Assembly (NCBI GenBank): GCA_034406715.1
Contig: CP137879.1
Span: 186,001-250,000 of the forward strand
DNA from: Rhodotorula mucilaginosa
Taxonomy: Eukaryota; Basidiomycota; Microbotryomycetes; Sporidiobolales; Sporidiobolaceae
Reading direction: 5' to 3'
DNA length: 64,000 bases
How positions within the stretch are numbered: the first letter of the stretch is position 1; each line of letters opens with the position of its first letter. Position numbers and translations under genes: made by a program. Positions 36,601-45,975 of the stretch are shown one piece after another. The notes beneath the pieces were generated by a model. It made no database searches. It saw nothing but the letters and a program-made list of their open reading frames with translations, and was not told the DNA's origin.

Positions 36601-36931
36601 AGCGTACCTCCTCTTGCGACTCGGTGCGCCGTATTTCCGCTCCGCTTCTTTCCCCCCTCCCTCTCTCTCCTTGCGCGCGCACAAAAGAGAAAAAGCTGAC
36701 CCCCTCGCGCTTTGTGCGTTTTTCGGGCGCGCAGCTCTGACGTTCTCCAAAGTCCTGTTGCGTCCGCCACCGCGTCCGCCTAGTCGAGGCGGAGGATCGG
36801 GCGAGGAGGATCACTTGCAGCTGTCTGAGTACTACGCTCCGGACGGGATCGATCCGGGGAGTGTCCCGAGACGGGCAAAGGAGTTTGTAGCGTTTCTGCT
36901 GCAGGAGGAAGAAGAACCCAAGGCTGCCTGA
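33243..36931 (+). CDS. Type II inositol polyphosphate 5-phosphatase with ASH and RhoGAP-like domains (OCRL/INPP5B-like)
   Basis: The start at 33243 gives MAPEQRDAAEALQHMHRQ; exon 1 ends at 33469 and joins 33557 to read EEIRIWCGTYNVNDKSP, the first 5-phosphatase motif. Later motifs are FSFQEFDLS, LLGVMANKGAVAVRL, FVNSHLAAF, FWMGDLNYRLD, PPTFKFD, APAYTDRIIY and LSDHKPVSA, a complete catalytic set. An ASH-like beta domain follows (about 35110-35600). Next is a RhoGAP-like domain with VIRRLVAFLAENGLDLPDLF and LVRILKTLPEPVVETRLYEA. The position of the usual arginine finger reads DLFQTEVDEED, so GAP activity is unlikely, as in OCRL. The enzyme should remove the 5-phosphate of PI(4,5)P2 or PI(3,4,5)P3 at endosomal or Golgi membranes. 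The gene is flanked on both sides by broken pieces of itself. Confidence 0.9.
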
Positions 36932-36984
36932 TACCTGTGTTTCTTGTCGCAGAGAACGGAATCATCTCTTTAGCTCCACTTTGG

Positions 36985-37400
36985 ACATTCTCCTTACCGC
37001 GCTTCTGGCTTTGCTTACGAGAAGACCGATATATAGCTCGGCGCTGCCGCATCTTTGTACCCATCCTTTGCAGTCGTCGGCGCCTTGGGGGCTTTTATCG
37101 TTCACGTTATTTATAGGTGCCGCACCCGATCCTGAGAGTACTACAGCGTCCGTGCTCGTGTACATAACCCGATACGCTCCCTCGCAATGGCAAGTGATTT
37201 GACAAAGGACGACAACGCACCTGATTTCTTCCCGCTGAGAATAGTCCGCCGCGGGCCAATCCATCTCTTCCCGAAGCCACGAGCGCAGGGCTCTTCGTTC
37301 CCAAGATGAGTCGCCGTCGCGAGATTGAGCCCCACTGTCGCCGCCTGAATCGTTGTGGCTGAGGATCATCGAGGCAACCCGCGGAAAGCCTCGGCAGCAT
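36985..37400 (-). pseudogene. 5' fragment of the inositol 5-phosphatase gene (right arm)
   Basis: On the minus strand this matches exon 1, intron 1 and the start of exon 2 of the intact phosphatase (33243-33690). Translated pieces include SHNDSGGDSGAQSRDGDSSW, ERRALRSWLREEMDWPAADY, SQREEIR, and NVNDKSPQGADD followed by WVQRCGSAEL. The first intron is retained but diverged. Similarity ends at about 36985, only some 50 nt beyond the stop of the intact copy on the other strand. Downstream catalytic motifs are absent, so it cannot encode an enzyme. Confidence 0.82.
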
Positions 37401-38870
37401 CCCTCTGCTTCGAATCCATGCGAGGGGGTTGCGGGTTCATCATTGTTTTCGGAAGCCAGAGGTCTCGAAGCATTCGCAGCTGCACAGGCGTTCGTGCTGC
37501 CCCGCGGGGGTGTTCGCTGATGCAGCGCTGATGACGAAAGAGCACCGATGGCGGGACTTCCAAGCAGCAAGCTTGAGCGTAGGTTGGTAGCCGTAGTTTT
37601 CAAATCTGTACTGCTGCTTGTGAGCGCGCAAAAACTCTCGTTAGAGAAGCAAGCTGCGCAGAGGAGCGGAAAGAGACCGCCGAAACCAAAAGTTGCGCGT
37701 GCAAGGTCGCCGCACCAGGCTCCCTTGACGGAGAAGACGTTGCTTCCAAGGTGGTGTCCTTAGCGAGGCAAGTGGAGAACGACTCGTGCAACCCTCGAGA
37801 GAAAGCGACGAGCAGAAAAAAGTCGAGGTGATGAAAAGCGACGCTCGGTTCCTGCTCGCGAGAAATCCATAGCCCCGAAAGAGTGAAGTTTGGAAAACCA
37901 ACCCCGCTCGCCGTCCTGAAGACGACGAAACGAGGCTCGAATTGCAAAAACTCCCGGAACGACGAACCAAAAAGACTGGAAACCCCCTCCGGACCGCACC
38001 CTCTTCTGCCGGCCCGCAAAGTCCAATCCCCCGTCGCTCCGTCTGCTTTCCGTTTTGGTCCACCTGATCGTAGACTCGTGCACCGAAGCAGACGCGTCGT
38101 TTACTCCTTCGAGGCGTAGAACTCCTGCTTCTTCTGCTCGATGCGGGCGCGGCGCTCGGCAACCGAGAGCTTCTTGGGGTGGGTCTTCTTCGAAGCCTCC
38201 TTCCACTTGGCGAGGTCGGCCTTGTCTGTCTTGGTGTAGGTCGGGTCCTCGCGGATCTTCTCGTGGGCCTCACTGCGAGGGGAGAAGAGAAGAGTGAGTG
38301 GCTGAGTCTGCAGGGGAGCTCTTCTTTCAGAGGCAAACCCGACGTCGACGCACCGGAACATGTCCTCAATGTCCTCCGACGAGACGTCATCCTCGAGGAA
38401 CTTGGCGAACTGCTTGCGGAAACTGTGAGCGACACGGAGCGGGCGTCGTCAGTAAAGAAGTCGGGATCTCGCGCGGAATCGTCGCCGCAGCGTCGACCAT
38501 TGGAGTTGGACGTACCGCTCCTCGTCTTCCTCCTATAGACGTGCATAGCATGTATAGGTGTCTAATCAGCCGAGTTATTACTCGGGAGATGGCAGAAATC
38601 GCGACGAACCTCCAACGATTCCATGAACTCGCTAACGTGGGCGCCGTAGATGTAACTCTGCAGCGTCTCGGCGTCGAGCTCCTTGGACTCGGGGTCGAAG
38701 CTGTAAAGCGTACGGGATGGGTCAGCAAAGTGTCTCTGGAAGTGCGGGAGCAAACGGAGGCGGTGGGGACTCACCCCGGGAAACGCGACTCGGAGTGCGG
38801 GATGAAGATGCCGCCGTCCGAGGCACCCTTCATGGCGCCAAAGACACGGGCACCGGTCGAGGTGCGCGCG
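36985..38870 (-). repeat. Right arm of inverted duplication
   Basis: The inverted partner of 31792-33690. Reading the minus strand it runs from RPL5 exon 2, through the RPL5 3' exons and flank (38100-37750), a spacer (37750-37410) and the 5' piece of the phosphatase. The two arms enclose the remaining ~3.3 kb of the intact phosphatase gene. The duplicated unit carries host genes and I see no transposase or terminal repeat. Confidence 0.88.
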
Positions 38871-39479
38871 AGACCGACGTCGAGGAAGCACTTGAACGGA
38901 CGCGGCTCGCCCTCAACCGGCTCGGTGAGCTGGAGCTCACCGGTCGGCTCGGCGACACCCTCGTACTTGTCGGCAAGGCCGAGCTTGGTCAATGCGCGGC
39001 GAGCGCAGAGGAGACCGGTGGCGTAGCACGCAGCCCAGTTGGTCAAGCCGTGGCTGATACCGTAACGGGGGAGCTCGTGCGAGTAAGCGGCGGCGAGGAC
39101 GACGTCACCCTGGAGCTTGGCCGAGACGATCTGGCAGATCACGTCCTTGTTCGTGATGCGAACGACCAGGCGGTACTTCGGGGACGCGTACTTGTTCTTG
39201 GCCTGGACCACGAGGCGCTTCCGGGCGTAGTAGTCCGTCTTGCCCTCGCGGCGACGACGGTACTTGACCTGGTACCTAGAGAAGTAGGCCGAGTTCTTCT
39301 GCTCCTTGACGAAAGCTGCGCGTACGGGGAGTGTCTTGTCAGTGTGCTGGGGACGTCAAGAAAGCCAGCAGGACGACGCGGAGCACCGCGGAGGCTGGCG
39401 GAGGTGGAGGCGAGAAGGAGGACGGCGCGTCGTCCGCCGTCTCAACACCAGAGCGCAAGACCAGTCGAGACTCACGCAT
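38101..39479 (-). CDS. RPL5: 60S ribosomal protein L5 (uL18)
   Basis: Six exons: 39476-39479, 38775-39315, 38610-38700, 38516-38532, 38354-38422 and 38101-38272, summing to 894 nt and 297 residues, the usual eukaryotic L5 length. The protein begins [20 protein letters not shown] and includes [65 protein letters not shown]-like [17 protein letters not shown] and the C-terminus [11 protein letters not shown]5 binds 5S rRNA and enters the central protuberance of the large subunit as part of the 5S RNP with L11. Exon 1 holds only ATG plus one base (4 nt) and exon 4 only 17 nt. This is the sole complete RPL5 here; a truncated copy lies inverted at 31792-32553. Its tail is AERRARIEQ. Confidence 0.97.
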
Positions 39480-40804
39480 TTTGCTGTTGGTGACCAAAGC
39501 AACGGGCGGCCAGTGCGTGTGCAGGGTGTAAGGGAAGTGCGGTAGAGCAAGGAGAAGCAGCGGTCAGCTCGGAAGGGTCGACACTGCTGGCACCCTTCGC
39601 GTCACAAGCCTTCGCTAGCCAGTGCCTGCCAGCGTTGCGCCCGGATCATCCCTTCTATATCCATCCGTGTCGGATCCGTTGCCTCCAGCGCGAGGCATCG
39701 GTCGCAAGAGGGCGAGATCGATTTTCGAGGCGACGGGATGGTCGGCGGGTCGGCGGCGGCCATCTCGACGACGACGGCGCGGGGCGAGGTGCGGGCAAGG
39801 CAGCCCTGGCTAGAGAGGCTGTACGAGCGGAATGGACGGGTGCACGTACGCGAACAAGTACTGACCGAAGACGGAGAACAAAAGAGGAGTTGGGTGCGGT
39901 CGCGCTCGTCCGCTCGGCGCACGCGCGAAGGGCGAGCTGAAAACTTTCTCGTTCTCACCTACAGCTCACGATCACCGGGATCACTCTCGAGCACTGCTAC
40001 ACACCATCTTCAACCCTGTGCAAGGCTGCAGACCGCTCTTGCCTTGCTGCGCTACGCTACGGCTCACGTCCCGCGTTCCGCTCCGAGCTTGCTCATCTCT
40101 CATCCATGCTCTCGGCTCCCAAAGCCACAGCTTCCCCCTTCAAGTGCCGTGGCGATTCGCACTTTGGACAACCTGCTGCTCATACTACGATCCCGGCTGC
40201 TCTCCGGACAGGCGCCGTGTCGCCTTGTGCCGCCGGAGCTGGCTGCAATGCGCTTCAATCGGCCGATGCTCCTGGACCATCCGTCTGTGAACAAACGCAA
40301 TGCTCTTCTGCTCCGTCCTCGCCGGGTAAGTCTGCCCATGCGTGGTGGTGTCTGAGGTGATCTCACAGCATCAAGGGTCCGCCGGCATGTCAAGACTTCC
40401 CCCATCAAGCTGCAACCTCTGCGCCACTCCAATCGACCTCCTTCGCGTCCGGGTACGACCATGTGCGATCAGGGAGAGTGGACGCCCAGAGGGAACGACC
40501 GGACGTGCGCGTGATGTCTATTCGGCTTGGTAGGTGGAACAATACGACGAGAACGGCGATGGTTCTTCGGTGGCGACCAAGTTTCGAGAGAGCGAAAAAG
40601 CGAGGCGCTGCTCAGAGAGGGCGTAGCTTTTCGAGTCTGAAAAACTATGTGAGAGTGTATTGAAGTGCGTGAGCGATTTCGAGGCCAATGATGATATGCA
40701 TTACTCTTGAGGCGCAATGAATAGTGATCTGAATCCGACGTCGACCTCCTTGCTCCTCTTCCGATGTGAACCCTCTTCCCCATCTTCGCCGTCAAAAGAG
40801 TACC
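39480..40804 (+). other. 1.3-kb stretch with one possible unrecognised gene
   Basis: This lies between the divergent RPL5 and ALKBH7 starts. A plus-strand frame from the ATG at 39738 runs 205 codons (MVGGSAAAISTTTARGEV, then ARQPWLERLYERNGRVHVRE) to 40355. A donor-like GTAAGT at 40324 and an acceptor-like CACAG before 40371 would extend it. The middle is Ser/Leu/Arg-rich and resembles nothing I know. An overlapping minus-strand frame is equally long. The RPL5 promoter must lie at the left end (CT/GA-rich, about 39480-39640). I call no product; a real gene is possible but not more likely than not. Confidence 0.3.
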
Positions 40805-41939
40805 ATGCTCGCCGCCACAGGCCTTTTCGTGAGCCCATTGCGCGTACACATCCCGTTCACTCGCTGACGGGCTCGACACACTCGCTCGGTCATCATCATC
40901 GTCCGACAGCCTCGCCGCCTAGCGCACTCAGTGCCTAGCACCGTGCGGCGATCCTGCTGCTGCAGACGCGCGCTCTCGACCATCCAGTCCCACTCGCCAC
41001 ATCCAGCCTTGACCATCCTGCCCGACTACCTCGACGCGAACGAGCAGTCCCTCCTCTTGCGGCATTCTCTCCGCTTGCTCGACTCTCCGTCCCGTACAAC
41101 TTCGGCAGGTCGGAAACGACGCCGAGAATGGATCAAATCTAATCCGACGTGGGGAGGCGGGTTCATAGGGGACGAAGCGTACGATTGGGAGGAGGCGCAC
41201 TTTGATTCCGTCATCAAGCAGTATCGAGAGATGCTCGTCCGCGAAGGCATGTGGGAATTCCAACCTACCGGGGCAGAACCTCTCGGCGATGCAAAAGAGC
41301 TCGAAGCCGCGCTCAACAAGATCTACGCCCTCTTGCCGCCTTCCACACATGCCTCTTCTGCTACCGGTGCTCCCGCCGCAACACCGCCGACGACTTCACC
41401 CCCATCCCATTTGATCCTACACCTCTTGCATCTCTCCTCGAGAGGCGCCATTTATCCACACGTCGACAACCTCGAAGCTTTCGGCAGAACCATCGTCGGG
41501 ATCAGCCTCGGCGGAGAGAGGATCATGCGGTTCAACCGCGTCCAAAGCGCCGACGCCAAAGTCAACGACTCGGGACCCGCTAACTTCGACGTCCTGTTGA
41601 GCCCAGGGAGTGCGTACATACAAAAGTAAGTACTGCCGACCGTTCGGAACTGCGCGCTCTGGGAGCGCTGAGCAAGAGAGACTGACGAGCGCCAAGTTTG
41701 GACTCCTCCAACAGCGAGCCGCTCCGTACATACTACACTCACGAGGTTCTCGAATCAGCGAAATGGCACGGCCGCGTCGTGGGCGGCACGCAGCGTCTTT
41801 CCATCATGCTCAGGGTAAGTCGGTCAGGTCATTGATTCCCCTCGTTCTTTCCGCTTGCCGACCGCGCATGTCCACCCGATCTTCTGTGTACTCTCTTACA
41901 CCCGACTAACGCTGTCGTATCCGCAGGATAAATTATAGC
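40805..41939 (+). CDS. Mitochondrial ALKBH7-like 2-oxoglutarate/Fe(II) dioxygenase
   Basis: Four exons: 40805-40828, 40910-41625, 41697-41814 and 41928-41939, giving 289 residues. The long second-exon frame has no early ATG, but an upstream 24-nt exon (MLAATGLF) splices in phase. It creates an Arg/Ser-rich, acid-free N-terminus (PRRLAHSVPSTVRRSCCCRR) suited to mitochondrial import. Core features are LTILPDYLDANEQSLLLRHS, the HxD iron motif in YPHVDNLEAFGRTIVGISLG, GERIMRFNRVQ, VLLSPGSAYIQ, the distal His in YYTHEVLESAKWHG and the 2OG-binding Arg in GGTQRLSIMLRD. Human ALKBH7 acts in the mitochondrial matrix and is linked to programmed necrosis and RNA/protein handling; its exact substrate is debated. 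The last exon codes only Asp-Lys-Leu-stop. It ends about 85 nt from the convergent dehydrogenase. Confidence 0.88.
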
Positions 41940-42023
41940 ACGAGATGGGGCAAATCTCGCTGCATCATCGCCTCATGCGAAACAGGCAGGATCATAACCG
42001 GAACATCTGCATTGCAACTCGTG

Positions 42024-43339
42024 CTAGACAGTCGCACCCGCATATTCTCGCACTGCCTGAGCCGCAACTTGACCAGCGTTCGCGAGCTGTTCAGCTGAAA
42101 GTCCTCCGACGGACGTGACCGGCGAGTCGCGCAACCAATACCCATCTTGCGCCTGCGCTTGATGAATCAGGGCTTCGATTCCTGGAGGGAGTAACGCGCT
42201 GTCAGCTGGAGACTCCCCTTCAGAAATTCCATCGAGAGAACAAGGACCGGCCAAAACTCGCCTCCGATAGGTCGCCACCCGTGTCTCTGAGCAATGCTGT
42301 ACATCAAGGTGACGTGCGGCTTGTACGCCATCTCCATGAACGGTCTCGGTCCCCCCGCGAGTTTCTTGGTGCTCGAAAAGATCCGTTCCGCGAGTGCGTA
42401 CACGAGTTTCTCGCCCTCGCTCTGCGGCGCGATGCTCGGGATGGCGCCCACTCCACAAGCGACTCTGGCCGCCTCTTCGTCGGTCCATTGCTCTATCCGC
42501 TCGAGGGGTCTCAGGTCGTATTTGGCGAATGGAGGGGAAGCGATGATGCTCGCGGTTTCGGTCGGGTCGCGATTAACGAGCCAGATTGGCGACAGGCCCA
42601 TCTTCGAAAGCGCATTGATCGCGGCTCGCGTTGTTCCGCCGCCTCCGACTGCGCAGCGATTCGGAAAGTCAGCGCGCCATCCATATGGGCTCGACCGTGT
42701 GCCGGGAAAAAAGAGGAGAGGGCCGCACTGATAAAAGCACTCTTGCCCTCCCCGAATGGTTGCGCTCGATTCCTCATCTCTTCCGCCAGCGTCGAGAGGA
42801 GCGCGCGCCGTATCCCTTCCGTATCGGTATTCCTCCCTTCGAGCCTCGGTCTCCGTACTCCGTTCTCCTCGACGTGGCCGGTGACGACGATCGTGTTCAT
42901 CGAGCCGATCTCGTTCACCTCGTCGCCGAGCGAGTCCATGTACGGGAGCGCTTCCACCTTGTGCGGCATTGTGACTGCGCCTCCGCCAAAAGTCGGAGAC
43001 CGTATCCGCTCGAGAACGCTCGCATCGTGGAAGGAGGCCGTCTCGTGCAATTCGAAGCGGTGGTTCGGCAAGTCGAGCGCCTCGAAAACGGTGTTGTGCG
43101 CGAGCGGAGACAAGCTGTGACCTGAGAGAGAACTCACGCTGTCAGCTCTATAGCTCGTAAGCTGCCAGCCAGTCGGCGTTAGACTAGAGTCCGATGTGCT
43201 CACTGATGGGCGTCCCAAAAAGCCAGAAGGCTCTTCGCTCTGAGGTTGGTCGGTCCACGCTGGGCATGGTCTGCTCTCTGGAGCGGTAGTACAAGTACGC
43301 GAGCACCGCTGCAGCTACAGCTAAAGCGAAACGACGCAT
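42024..43339 (-). CDS. Shikimate/quinate dehydrogenase-like protein 1 (N-terminally extended)
   Basis: A spliced gene ending at the TAG at 42024-42026. Exon 1 ends FWLFGTPIS and joins to HSLSPLAHNTVFEALDLPNH, restoring the family motif PISHSLSP. Catalytic-site text is FGGGAVTMPHKVEALPYMD (active-site Lys), GSMNTIV and GRNTDTEGIRRAL (Asn-Thr-Asp). The NAD(P)-binding loop is VGGGGTTRAAINALSKMG with IWLVNRD. These enzymes reduce 3-dehydroshikimate or oxidise shikimate/quinate. Fungi normally make shikimate with the pentafunctional AROM protein, so a stand-alone copy suggests quinate/shikimate catabolism or another substrate. Two starts fit: 43339 (MRRFALAVAAAVLAYLYYRS, a hydrophobic anchor) or 43267 (MPSVDRPTSERR, no anchor); I give the longer one. 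It is tandem with a paralogue directly upstream. Confidence 0.85.
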
Positions 43340-43626
43340 CGCGGTGGGGGAAGAAGGAGATGAAAGCCGCCGCCGCTCAGAACCATCTTCCGGGTCGAAG
43401 AGGTCCGTGTCGCACGGAGGCGGCCTGCCGTCTAGTCTAAGCCGGCGCATACAGCTTCTGTCTCTCCGCGGGCACGTACGAGGCTCCTGTGCGCGGGCTT
43501 CGCAGCGAGAAAGAGACAGAGCGTCATCAGAGAACACGAGCCACTTTCACGTGTCTGTGCTCTCCAAGAGTGGTCGCGGCACGAGAAGAGGGGGTTCCAC
43601 TGGTTGCAGATATAATAACGAGGGGT

Positions 43627-45287
43627 CTACTTCAGAGGCGGCGCAGCGCCAGTCTCCTTGTCGCTCGCGACCTGTTTGGCGACCGTGTCCAGAATCTCCT
43701 GCACGGGCAAGTCTTCCTCGCGGCATTCGAGCCACAACAACTGCTGCTCGATCCCTTGCCAGCTGTGAAGAGGTACGGATCGGGATGGTCAGCTACACGT
43801 GCTCTGTTCAAGAAGGGTATGCGGAGGGCAGTCTGAAGGTGAAAAAAGGAGGCTCACATCATGGCCTGTTCTCCGGTCACGACTTTCCAGCCCGCGTCCT
43901 GCGCGAGCTGAGCCAGCTCGGTCCAGATGTCGGGGTGGTAGCACCTGCGTCACAGTGACACGGAATCAGCTGTCAGCAAAGTGAAGCGGTGTCCTGCCCA
44001 GTGCAGCCGGACGGCGACTCACATCTCAAGGATGACACCCTTCTCTGGCTTGTCACTGCGCGGCACAATCGGCCGTCAGTGCCCATGCATTAATTGTCGG
44101 CGAATGAGGAGCAACAAAGCCGACTCACAAGATGGTTTGCGCGACCGCTCTTGCCTGCTTCTCCTCGGGAGACGTGGGCGGGAAGGCCGGAACGGCCGAC
44201 ACGATGTAAGCTGAAAGAGTGCAGAAAGGTCAGAACTCCGCCTACAAAAGAGCCTTCTGCGCTCTAGTCCAAGAGGGGGAAAGGGGGGTACGGAGGAGAG
44301 GACGAACCGGGTGCAGCGAGTTTCTCTGCCTCTTCGACCGTCTTGACATGCACCAACTCGGGGTTGAACGCCTTGGTCGCCGATTTCTTGAACGCGTCGA
44401 TGAATTGTTCGACCTCGGCATCGTCCCGGTTGACAACATAGATCGGGGAGCAGTTGAGCCATTTCGTCAAAGCGTAGACGGCAGCGCTGCGAGCGTTTTC
44501 CGCGTTTTCGTCTCTTCAAAGTCAGGCCTCTGAAGGGTACACTTGCGTGCAAAGAGGAGAAGAGGGTGTTCGTACCGGCAGGCACCACCGGCTCCGAGGA
44601 CCGCGCCGGGTCGTGTCCGGCCAGACTTGACGTGCGAGTCGTCCGCTCGCAGCAACGACTCGCGAACGCCAACAGAGCTGGGGAGTGAGCAAAAACCGAC
44701 GCCAGAAAACAGTCAGCGATGGTTCTCCTGTATATCGTGTGAGTGAAGTGTTTGCCACCCTTCGCAGGCAGGTGGTCGGGAAGAGCCAAGCCGACGAGAA
44801 AGAAGAGACCGCAGTGGAAGGAACGGGGCTCACTCAGTGTTGTGACCGACCAGTTTCCGCTCCCCGTTCGGCCCTTTCCGGATGATGACCGTGTTGCAAG
44901 CTCCGATGTTGCGACCATCTTCGGTCAACTCGTCCAAGTGCTGGCAAACGGCGACCTTGTGCGGCCTGCGGTCAAGGAGAGAAAAACGGAGAAAGGGTGT
45001 ATCGGAGGGAATCAGCAAGTATGAGCGAGAGCGTATATTGTGTAAGCGTGAAAGGGTACGAACATGGTGACCGCGCTTCCGCAGCACTCTTCGCTCCTCG
45101 CATACTCCAAGAACGCCTCCATATCGGTCGACTCCATCTTTTCGTACGTCCTGTCGACACCAGCGAGGCGAGTGATGGTGTTGTGCAGGAACGGAGCGTA
45201 CGTCCCGTGGAGGGGCATCCCGAACAGGCGCGAGGTTTTCGGACCCTCGGCGCGGGCGGCGTCGAGAGGACTAGAGGCGGCGGACAT
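43627..45287 (-). CDS. Shikimate/quinate dehydrogenase-like protein 2
   Basis: This is a second, diverged member of the same family, starting MSAASSPLDAARAEGPKTSR at 45287. Landmarks are RLFGMPLHGTYAPFLHNTIT, GSAVTMPHKVAVCQHLDEL across an intron (catalytic Lys), GACNTVIIRKG, GHNTDSVGVRESLL (the Asp codon is split by an intron), GAVLGAGGACRSAVYALTKW (nucleotide loop) and PIYVVNRDDAEVEQF. It ends KQVASDKETGAAPPLK before TAG at 43627-43629. The family position usually read PISHS is PLHGTYAP here, so the substrate-binding serine region differs from its neighbour and specificity may differ. About seven exons are present. Tandem, same-strand arrangement with paralogue 1 points to an old local duplication. 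Confidence 0.85.
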
Positions 45288-45689
45288 TCTTCTAGATGCG
45301 AGGCGAGCGAGTGGGGGTGCTTTGAGGAAGAGGAGCGGAAGCGGATGGTCCTGATTGCAGGCGAGGATGGAGAGTCTACCCGCGCGAAGGAAAAGACACT
45401 CGAGGGGATGAGCGGTATGTAGCTCTGAACAAGTTGTCCACGCAGCGTACAGTCCGAGTCCAAGACCGTAGATCAGCGCCGAGCGGAAGCCGCGGCGGCG
45501 CGACGGAAGAAAGTTGAGCGCCGCTCTTTCTTCCCTTGCTTCGCGCCGCGGCCCGCGCCAGCTCAGTCATCGTGCGCGTAGGCAAATAGTTCAAGAGTCT
45601 ATTTACAAATCTAAGCTTGTATGTCGACATATCCTATATACTTGGAAAGGAAAAAGGGTGGGATTGTCATACGCGTTTGAACGAGTAGC

Positions 45690-45944
45690 TCAGGGCCCCA
45701 AGGAAGAGATGTCTGCGCTCGTCGCTTTCCCGTTGAGGAGCAGTTCGGCCATCACGAGGCCAGTGCCGGGACCTATAAAGAGTCTATAGTCAGCTTTCTG
45801 ATCTGCAGGGGGCGCGCCGGCGGGACGAGTCGGTAGGCGAAACGACCGCCGAGGGAGCTCACCATTGCACTGTGAGTCGCGAAGCGAGGCGAGACAGGAG
45901 CGACAGTGGGAAGGGGGTCAGAATCGCACTCATACTGCAAAGCG

Positions 45945-45975
<31 letters not shown>

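Noticed and set aside
31792-38870. Inverted arms as terminal repeats of a DNA transposon
   Set aside because: The arms consist of RPL5 and phosphatase gene sequence, the DNA between them is the rest of the phosphatase, and no transposase or target-site duplication is seen.
40469-40879. Minus-strand 136-codon frame upstream of ALKBH7
   Set aside because: Overlaps the ALKBH7 first exon and promoter and shows no family features.
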